This document shows, piece by piece, positions 1 to 11,737 of a stretch of DNA of 64,000 nt. Numbering within the stretch: position 1 is the stretch's first letter; each line of letters starts with the position of its first letter. The notes under the pieces were generated by a model. That model ran no database searches and was not told where the DNA came from. It saw only the letters and a program-made list of their open reading frames with translations. Origin of the DNA: Crotophaga sulcirostris (taxonomy: Eukaryota > Chordata > Aves > Cuculiformes > Crotophagidae). Both the position numbers and the translations under genes were made by a program. The DNA is taken from the NCBI GenBank assembly GCA_013397455.1, contig VYZB01000388.1:252309-316308 (forward strand), read 5' to 3'.

Positions 1-152
1 CCTAATCTACTTTAATCCCTAGAAAACCCATTCTTCATTCTGGATGATAGAAGCAAAAAGTCCTGTCAAACTTGATTTACAGGTAGTTTCTTAAATTGTT
101 CCCGTAAAACAGATGTTTTCTTGACTGAGTTTATTTTTTTTATTCTGAGCAG

Positions 153-3100
153 CAAAGACCAAGGAGGAATGACTGTGTACATATCAGGACTGTTTATTGA
201 AGTTATCTTCAAAGTGTCAAGGGATAGCACAGGCCGCTTGTCTGTGTTGCTACACAATTGCCAGCTGCGCATTAACAGTGTGAAAGTCAAGTTAAATGGA
301 GGACCCGGGTATGTACAGTAGATTTTCTAATTACTGTGTGGGAAGCAGCAGGGTTTCTTGCATAAGGGCCACTTTTCAAATTTTCACTTTTAGGGATCCA
401 GTTACAGGACACAACCAACTTTTGAAAGCAATGAAAATAGATTTCAAAGGTCTGTTTTCAAAACCAGGCTCCTTTGCTGAGTTTGTCAAATGTGGTTAAT
501 CTACACTTCTTTGTGCCTGTGCCAACAAATGAGTTGACTAAACATACTGCATAAGAAAAAAATGCCATTGGGCATACTAAAGAATACAAGATTGCAAATG
601 GAGGTTTGCAGATATGAAGGTGGTCTAGACTGATTATGCCTTATAACCAGCTGACCTACAATTTCAGAATAAAACTTTCTAAAGAGAATATGAAACAATC
701 CATGTAGTTCTCCTCATTTTTATTTTCTAGAATTTTTTTTTGTCTTACTGAAAGACAAAATGTGGCTAATTCAGTATTTTTTATCAACACATTAACATGA
801 ACATTCGCTACTTTGCATATTGCCTTTTAAATAGCTCTTTTGAGACTGAGAACCCCTAGCATTTGTCTGAGACTCACAGATTAATAAAAACAGTCAACCG
901 CCTAGTCTACCAATATCACTGTAATAAAATCTCATTAATATAAATGACATTGTTGTCCCAGACTGCCACATTTTGTATTCAAATATTTCAGTCCACCATA
1001 AAAAGTCACTGTGTTAATTTCCTTTCCTCCAGCTGGATCTACACATTTCTAGCTGGTTATCTTCAGAAGCCCATTCATACCAAATTGGATGAAAATGTAA
1101 GTTTGCGAAGACGGTTTCAGCTACTGAAGGTAGGAGTCGAAATACAGCCCTTACTTTGCTGACTTGTCTCTTTTTTCATATAGCTGTGCCTAAAAATCAA
1201 TTACAAAACCCAGATAATGGATGCACAGCTAAGAAAGCATAAGGGTGAGTTGTTGATGACGGCTTTTTTTAAGTAGTTTTCATAGTGCTGAAATTGTAGC
1301 CTTTTTTATTAGATGCCAAACCATTTCTGTGTTCACAGTACAAAAAAAAGTGAAGGAAGAAAAATACAGCCATTTTTCTATACCTTAACCTATTCCAGAG
1401 TCCACCCTAGAAATCTCTTGCATGTACCTTCTATACATTATTCAGATTTCTTCTTAGTCCACAGCAGGTCACCTGTAATCTTTCAGTCTGTTGTAGCTGA
1501 CCTGTGTTATTTCCTTAGATTTTTGAGATTAATGTTTTCGTGATGATCCTTTATGATTTTGGTACTGTGAAAACCTGAGTTCACAGTAATCATCTAAAGA
1601 GCCAGCAAACACCCCTGTAAGGTCTCGTTAACTTAGCATCTTGTTTTGAACTTGAGTTCAGTGAGATAACAAGATGATGCAGAAAGACACTGTCACACTA
1701 AGCATGCTTCTCTTCACACCGGTAACAATTGCTGCATCACTCTTGCAGAGGCATGAAGATGAGTAGACATCTGTGTCCAAAAGCCATATATGTATGATTT
1801 TCACTTCTATAATAAGTACCACAGCTGTTCTTTTTTTTTCACCCTTTGTTGTTGCTTTCCAAGACTAAGGATCTTTGTAGTTTTCACCAATTCAAGTTCA
1901 TTTAATTCACCTAAATCATATAATCCAGGCCAGAGAGTTTGTTCCCACTCTTCACTTTGCATTGTAGGTATTTCTATTATCTGCTCTGCTATTCAGAAGC
2001 AGAATAAGCAGACTTCAATTTTTCCTAAAATGGCCTATACCTGCCACATACAAAGCCGTGGCAAATAGTACTGATAATAGTCATCAAGAATGTTTTCTTA
2101 TGTAGCACACTTCAGGCTCAAGGGCTCTCCAAGCTGTCCTTTCGTATTGCGAAGTTCATAATCTCTGTGTGAATTCACCATTTCTCTTTAAACCTGATTT
2201 TTTACAGTATGAACAGACCTTAGAGGCCAATCAAAAATAACAATCAACTGAAGTTGCATGCAATTGCCTTTCAGAAAAAGTCTTCAGTCATATTGCCTGA
2301 TAAAGTGCCTTCTATTGTGGTGAACAAACATCCCTTGTCTTCAGCACTGATATGCATAGAAATGTGCTAATGTCATCTTCCAAAGTATTTAGTAGTATTT
2401 ACCAGTATTTCACTAATCGTATAGGAGACTTTAGTTCTCTTGTGCAAACACATAGCAAAAAAGGGGACACTGCCCTAGATACTCCTTCTTTCACTGCACA
2501 GAATAGATCTCTGAGGAGCGTACTTAGTTGTGAACAACAGGAGAACAAGGCCTAACCAAGAGGAACCAGTGACTTTTCCAGAGGGAATACTCTTATAACA
2601 AGGGGTTTTTTTTATTTTCTTCTTCATTCTCCCACCAGTCTTCTTCAAATTAATCCTTTCTATGCCTTTGCCTTTAACTAAACAATAACTGTTTGTTGTG
2701 TGGTTTTTATAATAACAGCTTTTTGTTTTTGTCCATAATTCTTCTAGTCATAAGCCAGATTGATGCCTTTACACTAATAGACTATTCCCTAGTTAGTTCT
2801 CCAGCAGTCTTCAAATCACACATGAACTTGGATTTGAAGGTAATTTGTCTTTAATATCAGTGTGCTTTCTAAGACTTTTCTGATTCTCTTTTGTGTTGAT
2901 TCATTTTCTTTCAATATTTAACTAGAAAAGCAATAAAGCATTTGGAAATTTTGGAAATCAGATGCAATTGTTTATTTAATGAAGTAACTGCATTTGTTAA
3001 TAATCCAAAGCTATTATTTAGAATTAAATTATATCAGAGTTGAAACCCTTCAGAGGTGCTTTATAAATTGTATAAAATTGTTCTTTAGGTACACAGCTCT

Positions 3101-6100
3101 TCCACTGCTCCTTTGTCTTCACCAGTCATACGTAATCCAGGATGGCTACTAATGTGATTGCAATCTGAAGCATTTGTTTTGACATGATTCAGCAGCTTGT
3201 ATATGTACAGGCCACACCCAAAAAAAAGATTTCTCACAGACAGTCCTTGAGGAGCACACAGCAATTCCTTTCTTATCAGTTTTTCACCTTTGTTGGCAAG
3301 AGATATCTCAGCAATGGCCATCTTTTCCAGCAGCTTCAACAGTCTTTGTAATTCAGAATATCCCATGGCTCTCAGAACTGACTTCAGTTAAGAAAGATGT
3401 GCTAGAGCCATGGTTGAAGCTCTCCTTCTTGGTTATTTTGTTAAAACAACTTTTACTACCCACGAAAACCACTCTGGAAGCAGGATCTACATAGCTTAAA
3501 AGTACTACGCAATTATTTATCAGCTACTATAGCTAACGAGAACTTGCAGGCTAAGCATTAACATGCTAACATCCCAATGGGATACCAGATGAGTGTTTGT
3601 AAGTCACTGATGAATTAAGAAAGTCTAGTCTTCAGTACTCCTTGGAACAGGCTGATTTTTGATAATTATGAGTTGCCATCTTCAAACTCCCAACTTTTTT
3701 CTTAGGGTTTTATACCTTTCCATGTCAGTATTTTTCTTGTTGAATCTTTCATCTAATAACCATTACAGTGTCAGTAATTATGCTATATACTGTGTGTTCT
3801 TTCTTTTCTTGTCTTACATGGCCTGAGATCACATACCTTCTCACATTTTAAGAATTATGTTCTTAGTCAAGGCCCCACACTTGTGCAGCACCCAAACTAG
3901 GTCTTGGGGGACTGGCAGCTGGACAAGGGCTAAGAGTTAGGTGATATAAAAGGCTCCTTTGTGTCCCTGTCCTAAGCAACTTCCAGTGCTTTTGAGGTGT
4001 GCATGAAGAAATGTCACCCTTAAAATTAAATTAACAAATTTGTCTTTGCTACAAGAGAAAGAAAACTGTGGTCCAGATGGGTTTTTTTGTGTCTCATAGC
4101 TGAAGTTCAGGATACTCACTTGAATGCTCAAATTCAAACTTTGAAAGGATGGAGGCCAGATTTTCTCCACGATACTTGTATTTTTCCAAAAGATCCTGAA
4201 TTTGCTGACTTTCAGGGCATATCACAAACTTATTTGCTTACTTCAGGTTTTCTTTAATGTCAGTCTTTTCGTCAGATTAAGAATTCTTTCTGTTCAACCA
4301 CTGCCAACGCATACTGACAGATACAAATGTTTACATCTAGAAACACTTGATAATGACTCTTCGCAGGGCGCAGTCTATCCAGTAGGAAATCATACAGACA
4401 CTCCCTTTGTGCCACCTCCATTTGCACTCCCAAACGAGGCTGATTCCATGCTATATGTGGGAGTCTCCAGTTATTTTCTTAAGTCTGCTTCACTGGCTTA
4501 CTACAGAGCAGGGGCCCTCAACATCACCATCTCTGAAGAGGTGAGTATAATTTGTGTGTAATATCACAGTATCACAGTATCACAGTACTACAAGGTTGGA
4601 AAGGACCTCTGAGATCATCGAGTCCAACCTATAACCCAGCACTAACACCAACTCATCGTCTAAACCATGGCACTGAGTGCCTCATCCAATCTCCTCTTAT
4701 GATCTCCCTTATAATCTCCCCTCAACCCTCCAGGGTTGGCGACTCCACCACCTCCCTGGGCAGAATCATCAGTAGTAGTGTGGATAGCGAATAAGACTAG
4801 CACATGATATTTGCCATTTCACAGAGATTTGAGTCACACTTCTGCCACTTGTGGGAGGGATTTACAACATTCATTTTGTATGTTATCATTTAAAATAGTC
4901 AAAGTCTCCTTCAGACCTAAGTCTGTATTTCTTGGCAGGTCTAGGCAAGGAATGACAGATATGAACATCACAGAGTTGGTTTGGAAGGAATGGTGGAAAG
5001 AACCAAAAAAAGCTTTTCTCTGCATGGATTCCGGATAGGAAAGGAAAGAGCAAAACAGGAAAAAGCGTACTGAGGCCACTGTGTGCTGCATAGAGGCCCT
5101 CAGCAAATGTATTGGTAGTGTTGAGAGATAGAATAAACCCTCAGATTTAACAGTAACACAAAATGAGGCAAGAAGCAAGTACAATGAAACTTAAGCTTTC
5201 AGTTGTGGTGAACATACAAGACTTCTCTTAGAAATGCTGTTTCCACACTGGCAGAGTTTCCACGAAGTTTTGCTAACTAAAAGAGTCCTAAGAGGGCTTT
5301 TCTAAAAACTGGTGACACAAGTAGCACTGACAAACATCATCACAGTGGTCAGCAACAAAACGGCAAATGAGATTTTTGAGTCCTGCCTCTGACAGATTCA
5401 TCTTAGATTTCATCTAAGAAACTCCCAAAGTCAGGAAGTAAGCAGGATGCCACCTCTGTTCTTTCGAATTCAGATACTACGAGATCCTTGTTCACTGGTA
5501 TGTGCTTTTGAAACATGTCCATAAGAAATCTGTCTCTTTTCTGTCCCACAGAGCACTGTGGGTTCCCTAGGAATTATTCTGGGGCAAGGAAATACTAACT
5601 CAAAACATGGATTATCTGAAGCTAAAGAGTTTTTTTTTTTCCCAAGGAAAATCTCATTTTCAAGCTGATATAATAATCTGATTTATTTCATTTGTTTACA
5701 GCTTGCTACTACTTTTAACCTAAATACCAACTTATTCAAATATTTTGTTCCTGAGGTGAGTACTTTCACTTGTACAGACCTTTTAAGAAAGCACAGTAGC
5801 TAATGTTTCTTATGGATATTATCTGTATACTAACTCATTTGCAAAAGTTTGGAGGAGACAAGGAAACTGAGCTGGTTTATGATTAGTGCAAGATCCAAAC
5901 ATACATATCTACCCCATCATAACACTATGGTCTTCCTAACTATAACACAACTCTTTAGTTGTTCTCTACCCCTTTAAGTGCTGGTTCTGCTCTTAGTTTG
6001 TGAAACAGTTGCAAAGGCTAAGGGGTTGACATTTGTGAGATCAGTCTCCTTTTATTCCTGTTCAAAGTAATTTTATCTCTGCTATTGGCAGCCCGACTTC

Positions 6101-9100
6101 TCTACGCAAAGATACCTGATTTGTGACTACTAGAGATTAAATACAATCAGAAGTAATAGTCATGAGCAGTTTATAAATGTGATGCAAGAAATTAAGATAC
6201 TATGAGATGCATTAAAAATCCCTAATAGAAAAATACAAAATTTGGAATCTGTGGCCTTCCAAACTGAAGTTTTGTCCTCTAGGAGTTTCTCTGTTTTTCA
6301 AGAGATGATTGGCTCTTTTGGAAGACTGCCTCTTTTGCAAATTCTTTATATTGTTAGGGTTATTTTTTTTACTGGAATCACTTATTTCCCTCATATCTTG
6401 AACATACAGTGCTAATCCCCTCTCTTGAAATGCGTTTTTCAGGAACAACTTTTAAATTGTTTCTCTATATGTTCAATTTTAATGGGTCTAAAACTTCATC
6501 ATTTGTTTTACGGTCCCTGAAACTCAGAGTATACACAGTGCTAATTTAATCATTTGAGTTGGTGTAATTAAAATGAAGTATTTTTAATACAGGTTAATTA
6601 ACAAGTGTATTGGAATATAGCACCAGATTATGGTGCAGCCACAGAAACTGTACCTTAAGAAAAACCTAACTCTGCACTCAGTGTTATTTTCCTCTTTTGA
6701 ATTCCACAGATTGCTCTGAGATACAAAACAGTGTGCCCAGTGCTGCTGAAGCTGATAGCTACATCACCACCTGCAGTCAGTTTAAATGCAGACAGATGCA
6801 TCCTACAGATCACTGGCTATGTAGAAGCGTTTGCTGTTCTGCCAAATTCAACCACCCAGTGCATCTTTACAGGGAATCTTGTAAGTAATATGAGCTAGAA
6901 GATAACATTCGGTGCTGGGGCTGAACAAATAGCACAGTAATCTTTCAGATCCTTTGAAAATCATAGGGATCAGCATAAAATAGCATGTACTGGTCTGCCA
7001 CAAGCATGCATGCTGTTCATTTCACAGGGAGAAAACATGCACCACATATTGTAGAATTTAATAGGCAGGTTCAGAGAGCTACTTACGAAAACCCTTTTTT
7101 CCATGTGGGAGGTTGAGTGATTATTCAAGAGTAACTTGTAATGTATAAAAATGTGATTATCTAATGCTTAGTATTCCTAAATTCTTTGTTATAAAATAGT
7201 TCAGTGTGTCCCCAGATGTCTTTTCATTAAGCTGAAAGTGAACTGGTTATGTTAGCCATGCGAGGACTCAAATGATCCTAATGATAAGGGGGCAATCAGG
7301 GCAATATTATCACTTTGCTCACACAATCTCAGTTGCTGGCAGAAAGCAGCAAATTCACAAATCATTTCACTATCTACATGTGTTGACCAAATAAAAAGTT
7401 TAGACATTGTGTTTCCACTCACAAAATCAATTGCATTTGTGCCTGTATCTAAGATAGTATCTATCTATGTATACAGTGACAGAACACTGTTTTGGGTTTT
7501 TTTTCCCTGCAGACAGCCAGTACCAGAGCCAATTTGACAATAAGCAAACAGAAGCTGATTATCTCATTACTTCTGACAAGGTAACCAAGGAAAATTCAGA
7601 AAGTAACATTAATGATCCCAACTTTAGGACACAACAGAACTTCATTGTGTCAGCTTGAGAGTGATTCTTTCACCATAAGAAGGAGAAAATTAGTTGTCTT
7701 CTTTCCAACAGGGGCTCTAAAATACTTTTGACTGGTTGGTCTAAATCTTGCAGATGAAATATAATAATATTGTGGGACAACCATGTCTCTTGTGCATTAT
7801 AATACTACCATTTCTGTAGGTTAAATACCTTTCCAGATGACAGTGTTCAATTTATTTGTTTACTTAAATGTATCTGTTTCAGTCTGTGCTGATGTCAGAG
7901 AATGAAGTTCAGTAGTTTATTTGAAATTCTCTAAATGTTTATTCCATGCCGGGTCTGAGCATCATAAACAGAACTGCCAGAGTGCAAACACTGCACCGGA
8001 CCACTGTACCTAGCTCTCTGACTTCATATCAGGGGAAGGGAAAAGTGAGACTACAGAGCACATACTGCAACAGCAGACACCATGCCATCAAACAAATGAG
8101 ACTAGGAAGGTGTCTGTAGTTTGAAGGAAAGCCCTGAGCTTTTTAGATTTTGCTTAGATCTTGCTCGTTTTGCGGTTACCCACAGTTACAGATGTTCTCA
8201 GCTGTCTTACTACAGATTTTATTCACAATCCAAGCTGGCCTAGGTTTACAGCCCCTTTCTCCCAAAATGCACTAAGTGGGTAAAAGCAAGTAGCCCACAT
8301 CAGTGTTGCTTTTAGTTAGCTCTGTACTCCAAGTTGGGGCAGAATTCTAGAACGTATGATAATTTTTAATCTATTACATTTTCATTAAAGAAAAAAGTGA
8401 GCAGCTTTTCTTAGTTTTGTCACTAGATGATCTTTTTAACAACAAAAGAGGACTTAGAGTGATCAGAGTCTGTCAGTGTAAGTAATGGGGCCACTCAATT
8501 AGAGCTTTTGACACAATAATGTGTTCTTCTGTTCTTTAAAATATTGTTTTTCCCCAGGATCATATTTACAGTGATCTAAGGATGCATTTCAGGCATCTCT
8601 GGAATAAGTTAGGAAATCATAATGGTTAGGAATGGATATGAATTTACTGAAATCATAATGAACATTTGAGGAATGCATAGTTCAGCCATTGCAGGAAATG
8701 GCAATTCTAGAAAAAACTTGATTTCCCAAACCTTACAGTTACAGCCCAGGACTATACATGACTCTAGGAGGAGACTGGTATCAGAAATATCTCAGCGATT
8801 CTAGAACTCATTTGTAGTTGTGCCAGTTTTGATTAAAAGCTGTTGGGATTCAAACAGTCTTTGGCAAAGTTCATCAGCATGAAATCAGTATGAAATTCCA
8901 CAAATGAATCTTCAAGTAATGTGCATAACTTGAGTCTTCATCCTTTCTAGTGAATCCTCTTCTTTTACTTCTTTTCCTCAGCTTCCAGTTGTCCCTTCTG
9001 CACTCCACTTTTGGCTTCTCTGGGGTAAGTTAATGGTTTCAGTGCCTAGGAAAGGTAGCTGAGCTCTTCAGAGATAAAAGAAATTCATCTAAACTTGTTG

Positions 9101-11305
9101 CTGGACAATTCTTGGTCTGTCTTGGGGTTATCATCTGCCACTGCTCTTTCTGCTTTGAAAGAGTATATTTTCTGCTTTTATTTTTCTTTCCAGTAAGAGC
9201 AAATACCTCTTGGAGTGCTGGATTTTTTTCTTCTCAACAGAGGCTTCAAATTTTGCAGAGTTATTGCCATGTAACATAAATTGAAACAAAGAGAAATGTC
9301 TGCCTGGGTCTGCATGACCTAGCAAGCTGTCATAATTGATTTAGCTCACTACTGTATTCGGCAGCACAAAGGCAGGCATGGGGCTAGCACCTCTTTTAGC
9401 TGTTTCTGACAGCCAGCAGGAATTCACAGCTGGATTGAGTAGGCGTAGCAGTTGGAGTGAATACAAAGACAGGCTTAAGCTCAGTTTCAGGAATTGTCTT
9501 GGATCACTTCAACCAAATATCATAAAAAGGGGAGTCAAAAATAAGAAATAAAAGAAACATGATGCCACTGCTTAGCTCATTCACTGCAGACTGAGAAATG
9601 ATCAGTGCAACTCTGCAGCACCTCAGCCAAACCTACATCTTTAAGTGAAGGGAGGAGGACACTAGTCACAGTGGCATAAGACAGAGCACCAGGACAGGGC
9701 AGTTCTTGCCACCCAGAGAACAGTTAACTTCTGAGAACTGAGTCCTGGCAGCTGAAATGGGGTTGAACATATTTCTTTCCTAAAGTTAAGATTCAACCCA
9801 GATACTTAACCTACAGAAAAAAAAGCCATTGAAAAAAAAATGGGCACCTTTTTGCCATGTACATTTTACCTTGTTCAGCTGCAAAAAAATTATCTTTATT
9901 ACATGAGATTTTCTCTGCCAAGTTCTGTTATGATCTTTCTGCATATCATTCCAGTTCTAACCCTCCATATTCCCCCCCTCAAGCTGCAATCCCATAGGCA
10001 TCAGGCAATAATCACCAAATGTATTTTCCCCCTCACAGCAAATGTCACCAGTGGAGAATTTTCTGTCTTACGCTCTACAGAGTATAGTGATCCCAGTAAT
10101 CAATGGTAAGCATTGTGGCCAGCTCCTCAGTACAGTGGTGGGAAAGCAAAACTGAAACCATAAAAGAGAGTGCTCAGCTTTAAAGACTGTTCTGTGGGAG
10201 GTTGGTTTTCTATCCCTTTGGCTACATCTGGACAGGTCTGCTCTGTGCTGGACTTCAGTCCTGGTCCCTCAGTCACCTGGATCAGGGGCTAGGACAGAGC
10301 AAGTCTTGGCTCCCTTCCAAACGTTGGGCTTGGATTTCATTTTCCCTGGATGCAGCATGGCAGCAGAGCTGAGGCATGTTTGAGTCTTGTCCTGACACAA
10401 TCAAGCCATGACCAGAGAATGGCCCAGACTGGGGAAACACAGAAACACACATGCATCTTGGGGCTTAGGGGAAGCATCTCTAACTTTATCACCTCCCTCT
10501 GCCTTTGTACTTCATCTGTTTCCACAGGCAGACCAAAGCAGAAAGCCAGCTTAAGAAAGATGCTTCTGAAGTGTATTTTATGATTATATTCAATTGTTTT
10601 TCTGTTTGTCCTTTCCAAAGATAAACTGGGAAAAGGATTTCCTCTTCCTAACTTGGCCCACACTACCTTGACAGGACCTAAAATAAAAATTAATCAGGTG
10701 AGAATCCCAACATCTTCTTAAAGAATATTGCTTCTTTTTCAGGCCTGTGCATTTGTGCGTGTTCCTGTGTTGGGTAGATCCAAATGTTGCTAATAGTAAA
10801 GCTTTAACTATAGACTAGATATAAAATCCAAACTTTGGATCAAAAATGAACTCCCCACCCCTAGTAGTTGTAGGTTACAAAGGGTCCACTAGCCCTTTGG
10901 GATATGCCTGCATGGGGACACCAGAAGGACAGCTCTGCTATCCCCAGCAGGGCTTAGGAGCACTGAGTGCCTGAGTCCTCAGTACTCTGACTGTTCTCTA
11001 GGAAGGCTCATAGGCATCCTGAGTGTCTCTGTGGTAATGGCTACACAGTCTTTTGGAGGGTTGTATTAAAAGCCCATTCCTACCCTGAAGTTAAATAAGG
11101 TTCAGGAGGCATAAAGTCACTTGTCTCCTGCCCTGCTGAGGGGCTTACTGTGGGATGTTCTGCCAGAGTACTGACCCTGAATATGTCTGTTTGAAATTTA
11201 AGGTACTTTTATGTGTTCTCTCCTCAGGGTCATCTGATGATTTCCACTGATGTTCACTACAAACATGAGGAAGGGGAAGATAAGGACCTTCACAGTCACT
11301 CCTAA
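153..11305 (+). CDS. BPIFC: BPI-fold family C-like protein, paralogue 1 (3' part, exons 4-15)
   Basis: This is a secreted lipid/LPS-binding-type protein of the BPI/LBP/PLUNC superfamily, truncated by the window edge. Exons read from splice sites: 153-308, 1033-1096, 1184-1244, 2748-2839, 4367-4540, 5702-5755, 6710-6880, 7513-7580, 8982-9024, 10039-10105, 10621-10697, 11228-11305 (stop TAA). The frame stays open through 367 residues. Family hallmarks seen: the conserved cysteine pair (HNCQL in the first exon here, LCLK in the third), the DSMLYVG block in exon 8, KGFPLPN in exon 14 and the terminal ISTDVHYK strand. Sequons include NHT, NIT, NST and NLT. Odd points: exon 10 has three extra cysteines (VCPV, RCIL, QCIF), and a charged tail of about 13 residues rich in Glu, Asp and His follows HYK. 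Exons 1-3 with the signal peptide must lie upstream. Exons 7 and 8 and the presence of a C-terminal tail recall mammalian BPIFC. Which of the two genes is the true orthologue cannot be settled here. Confidence 0.92.
1636..1676. repeat. short imperfect hairpin in intron 6 of BPIFC-like 1
   Basis: Arms CATCTTGTT (1637-1645) and AACAAGATG (1668-1676) are reverse complements. The sequence between them holds a second small palindrome, TGAACT-tg-AGTTCA. The stem is short for a pre-miRNA, and no function is claimed. Confidence 0.4.
4560..4775 (-). mobile_element. CR1 LINE 3' fragment in intron 8 of BPIFC-like 1
   Basis: The block begins with the octamer tcacagta repeated about three times, the reverse complement of a CR1 3'-terminal microsatellite. 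It continues with 'ggttggaaaggacctctgag' and 'gagtccaacc', typical of the CR1 3' UTR read in reverse. The element therefore lies on the minus strand. It starts only about 20 bases after the exon 8 donor (GTGAGT at 4541). It is 5'-truncated, as most avian CR1 copies are. Confidence 0.9.
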
Positions 11306-11737
11306 TGTCCCTTTATTTTTAAACCATAATAAGAGAAAAATATAGTCTTCCTTTTATTGGCTTGTAGGGAGTAGATCCTATAACATTAGAAGCATGGCTT
11401 TTTGTTACTATTTTTAATGTTTTAGTAAAACTTCTTAATCACTTTTCACAAACTGAATCTGTTGGTTTTTTACAATAGAGTGACTGTAGCTGTCAGTGTT
11501 ATTGATGCTTTAGAAAATTTGTTGCAGCCTGATGAGAAGGAGTGACTATAATTGTAGATACCACATCTTATTAATTTTAGGAACCAGTTCTTGCATTGTT
11601 CAGTTTATCTCCTTCAGTGTTAGCAAAGCTTTGTCTACAGAGTGAGACCTTATTCTTTGTAAGAACTGCACAGTTTGTCCCTTTGTAACTGGATGCCAAG
11701 AGTAAGAATAGATTTATAAAATCCAGTTAATTATCAT
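11306..11737 (+). other. 3' flank / probable 3' UTR of BPIFC-like 1
   Basis: AT-rich, non-coding sequence between the stop codon and the CR1 element. No AATAAA or ATTAAA hexamer is seen; variant hexamers (AATAAG near 11330, AGTAAA near 11425) are possible but weak. The 3' end of the transcript cannot be placed. Confidence 0.4.

Noticed and set aside
10337..10663. 108-codon minus-strand frame across exon 14 of BPIFC-like 1
   Set aside because: A shadow of intron 13 and the exon 14 antisense strand. The plus-strand exon (KGFPLPN) explains the conservation.
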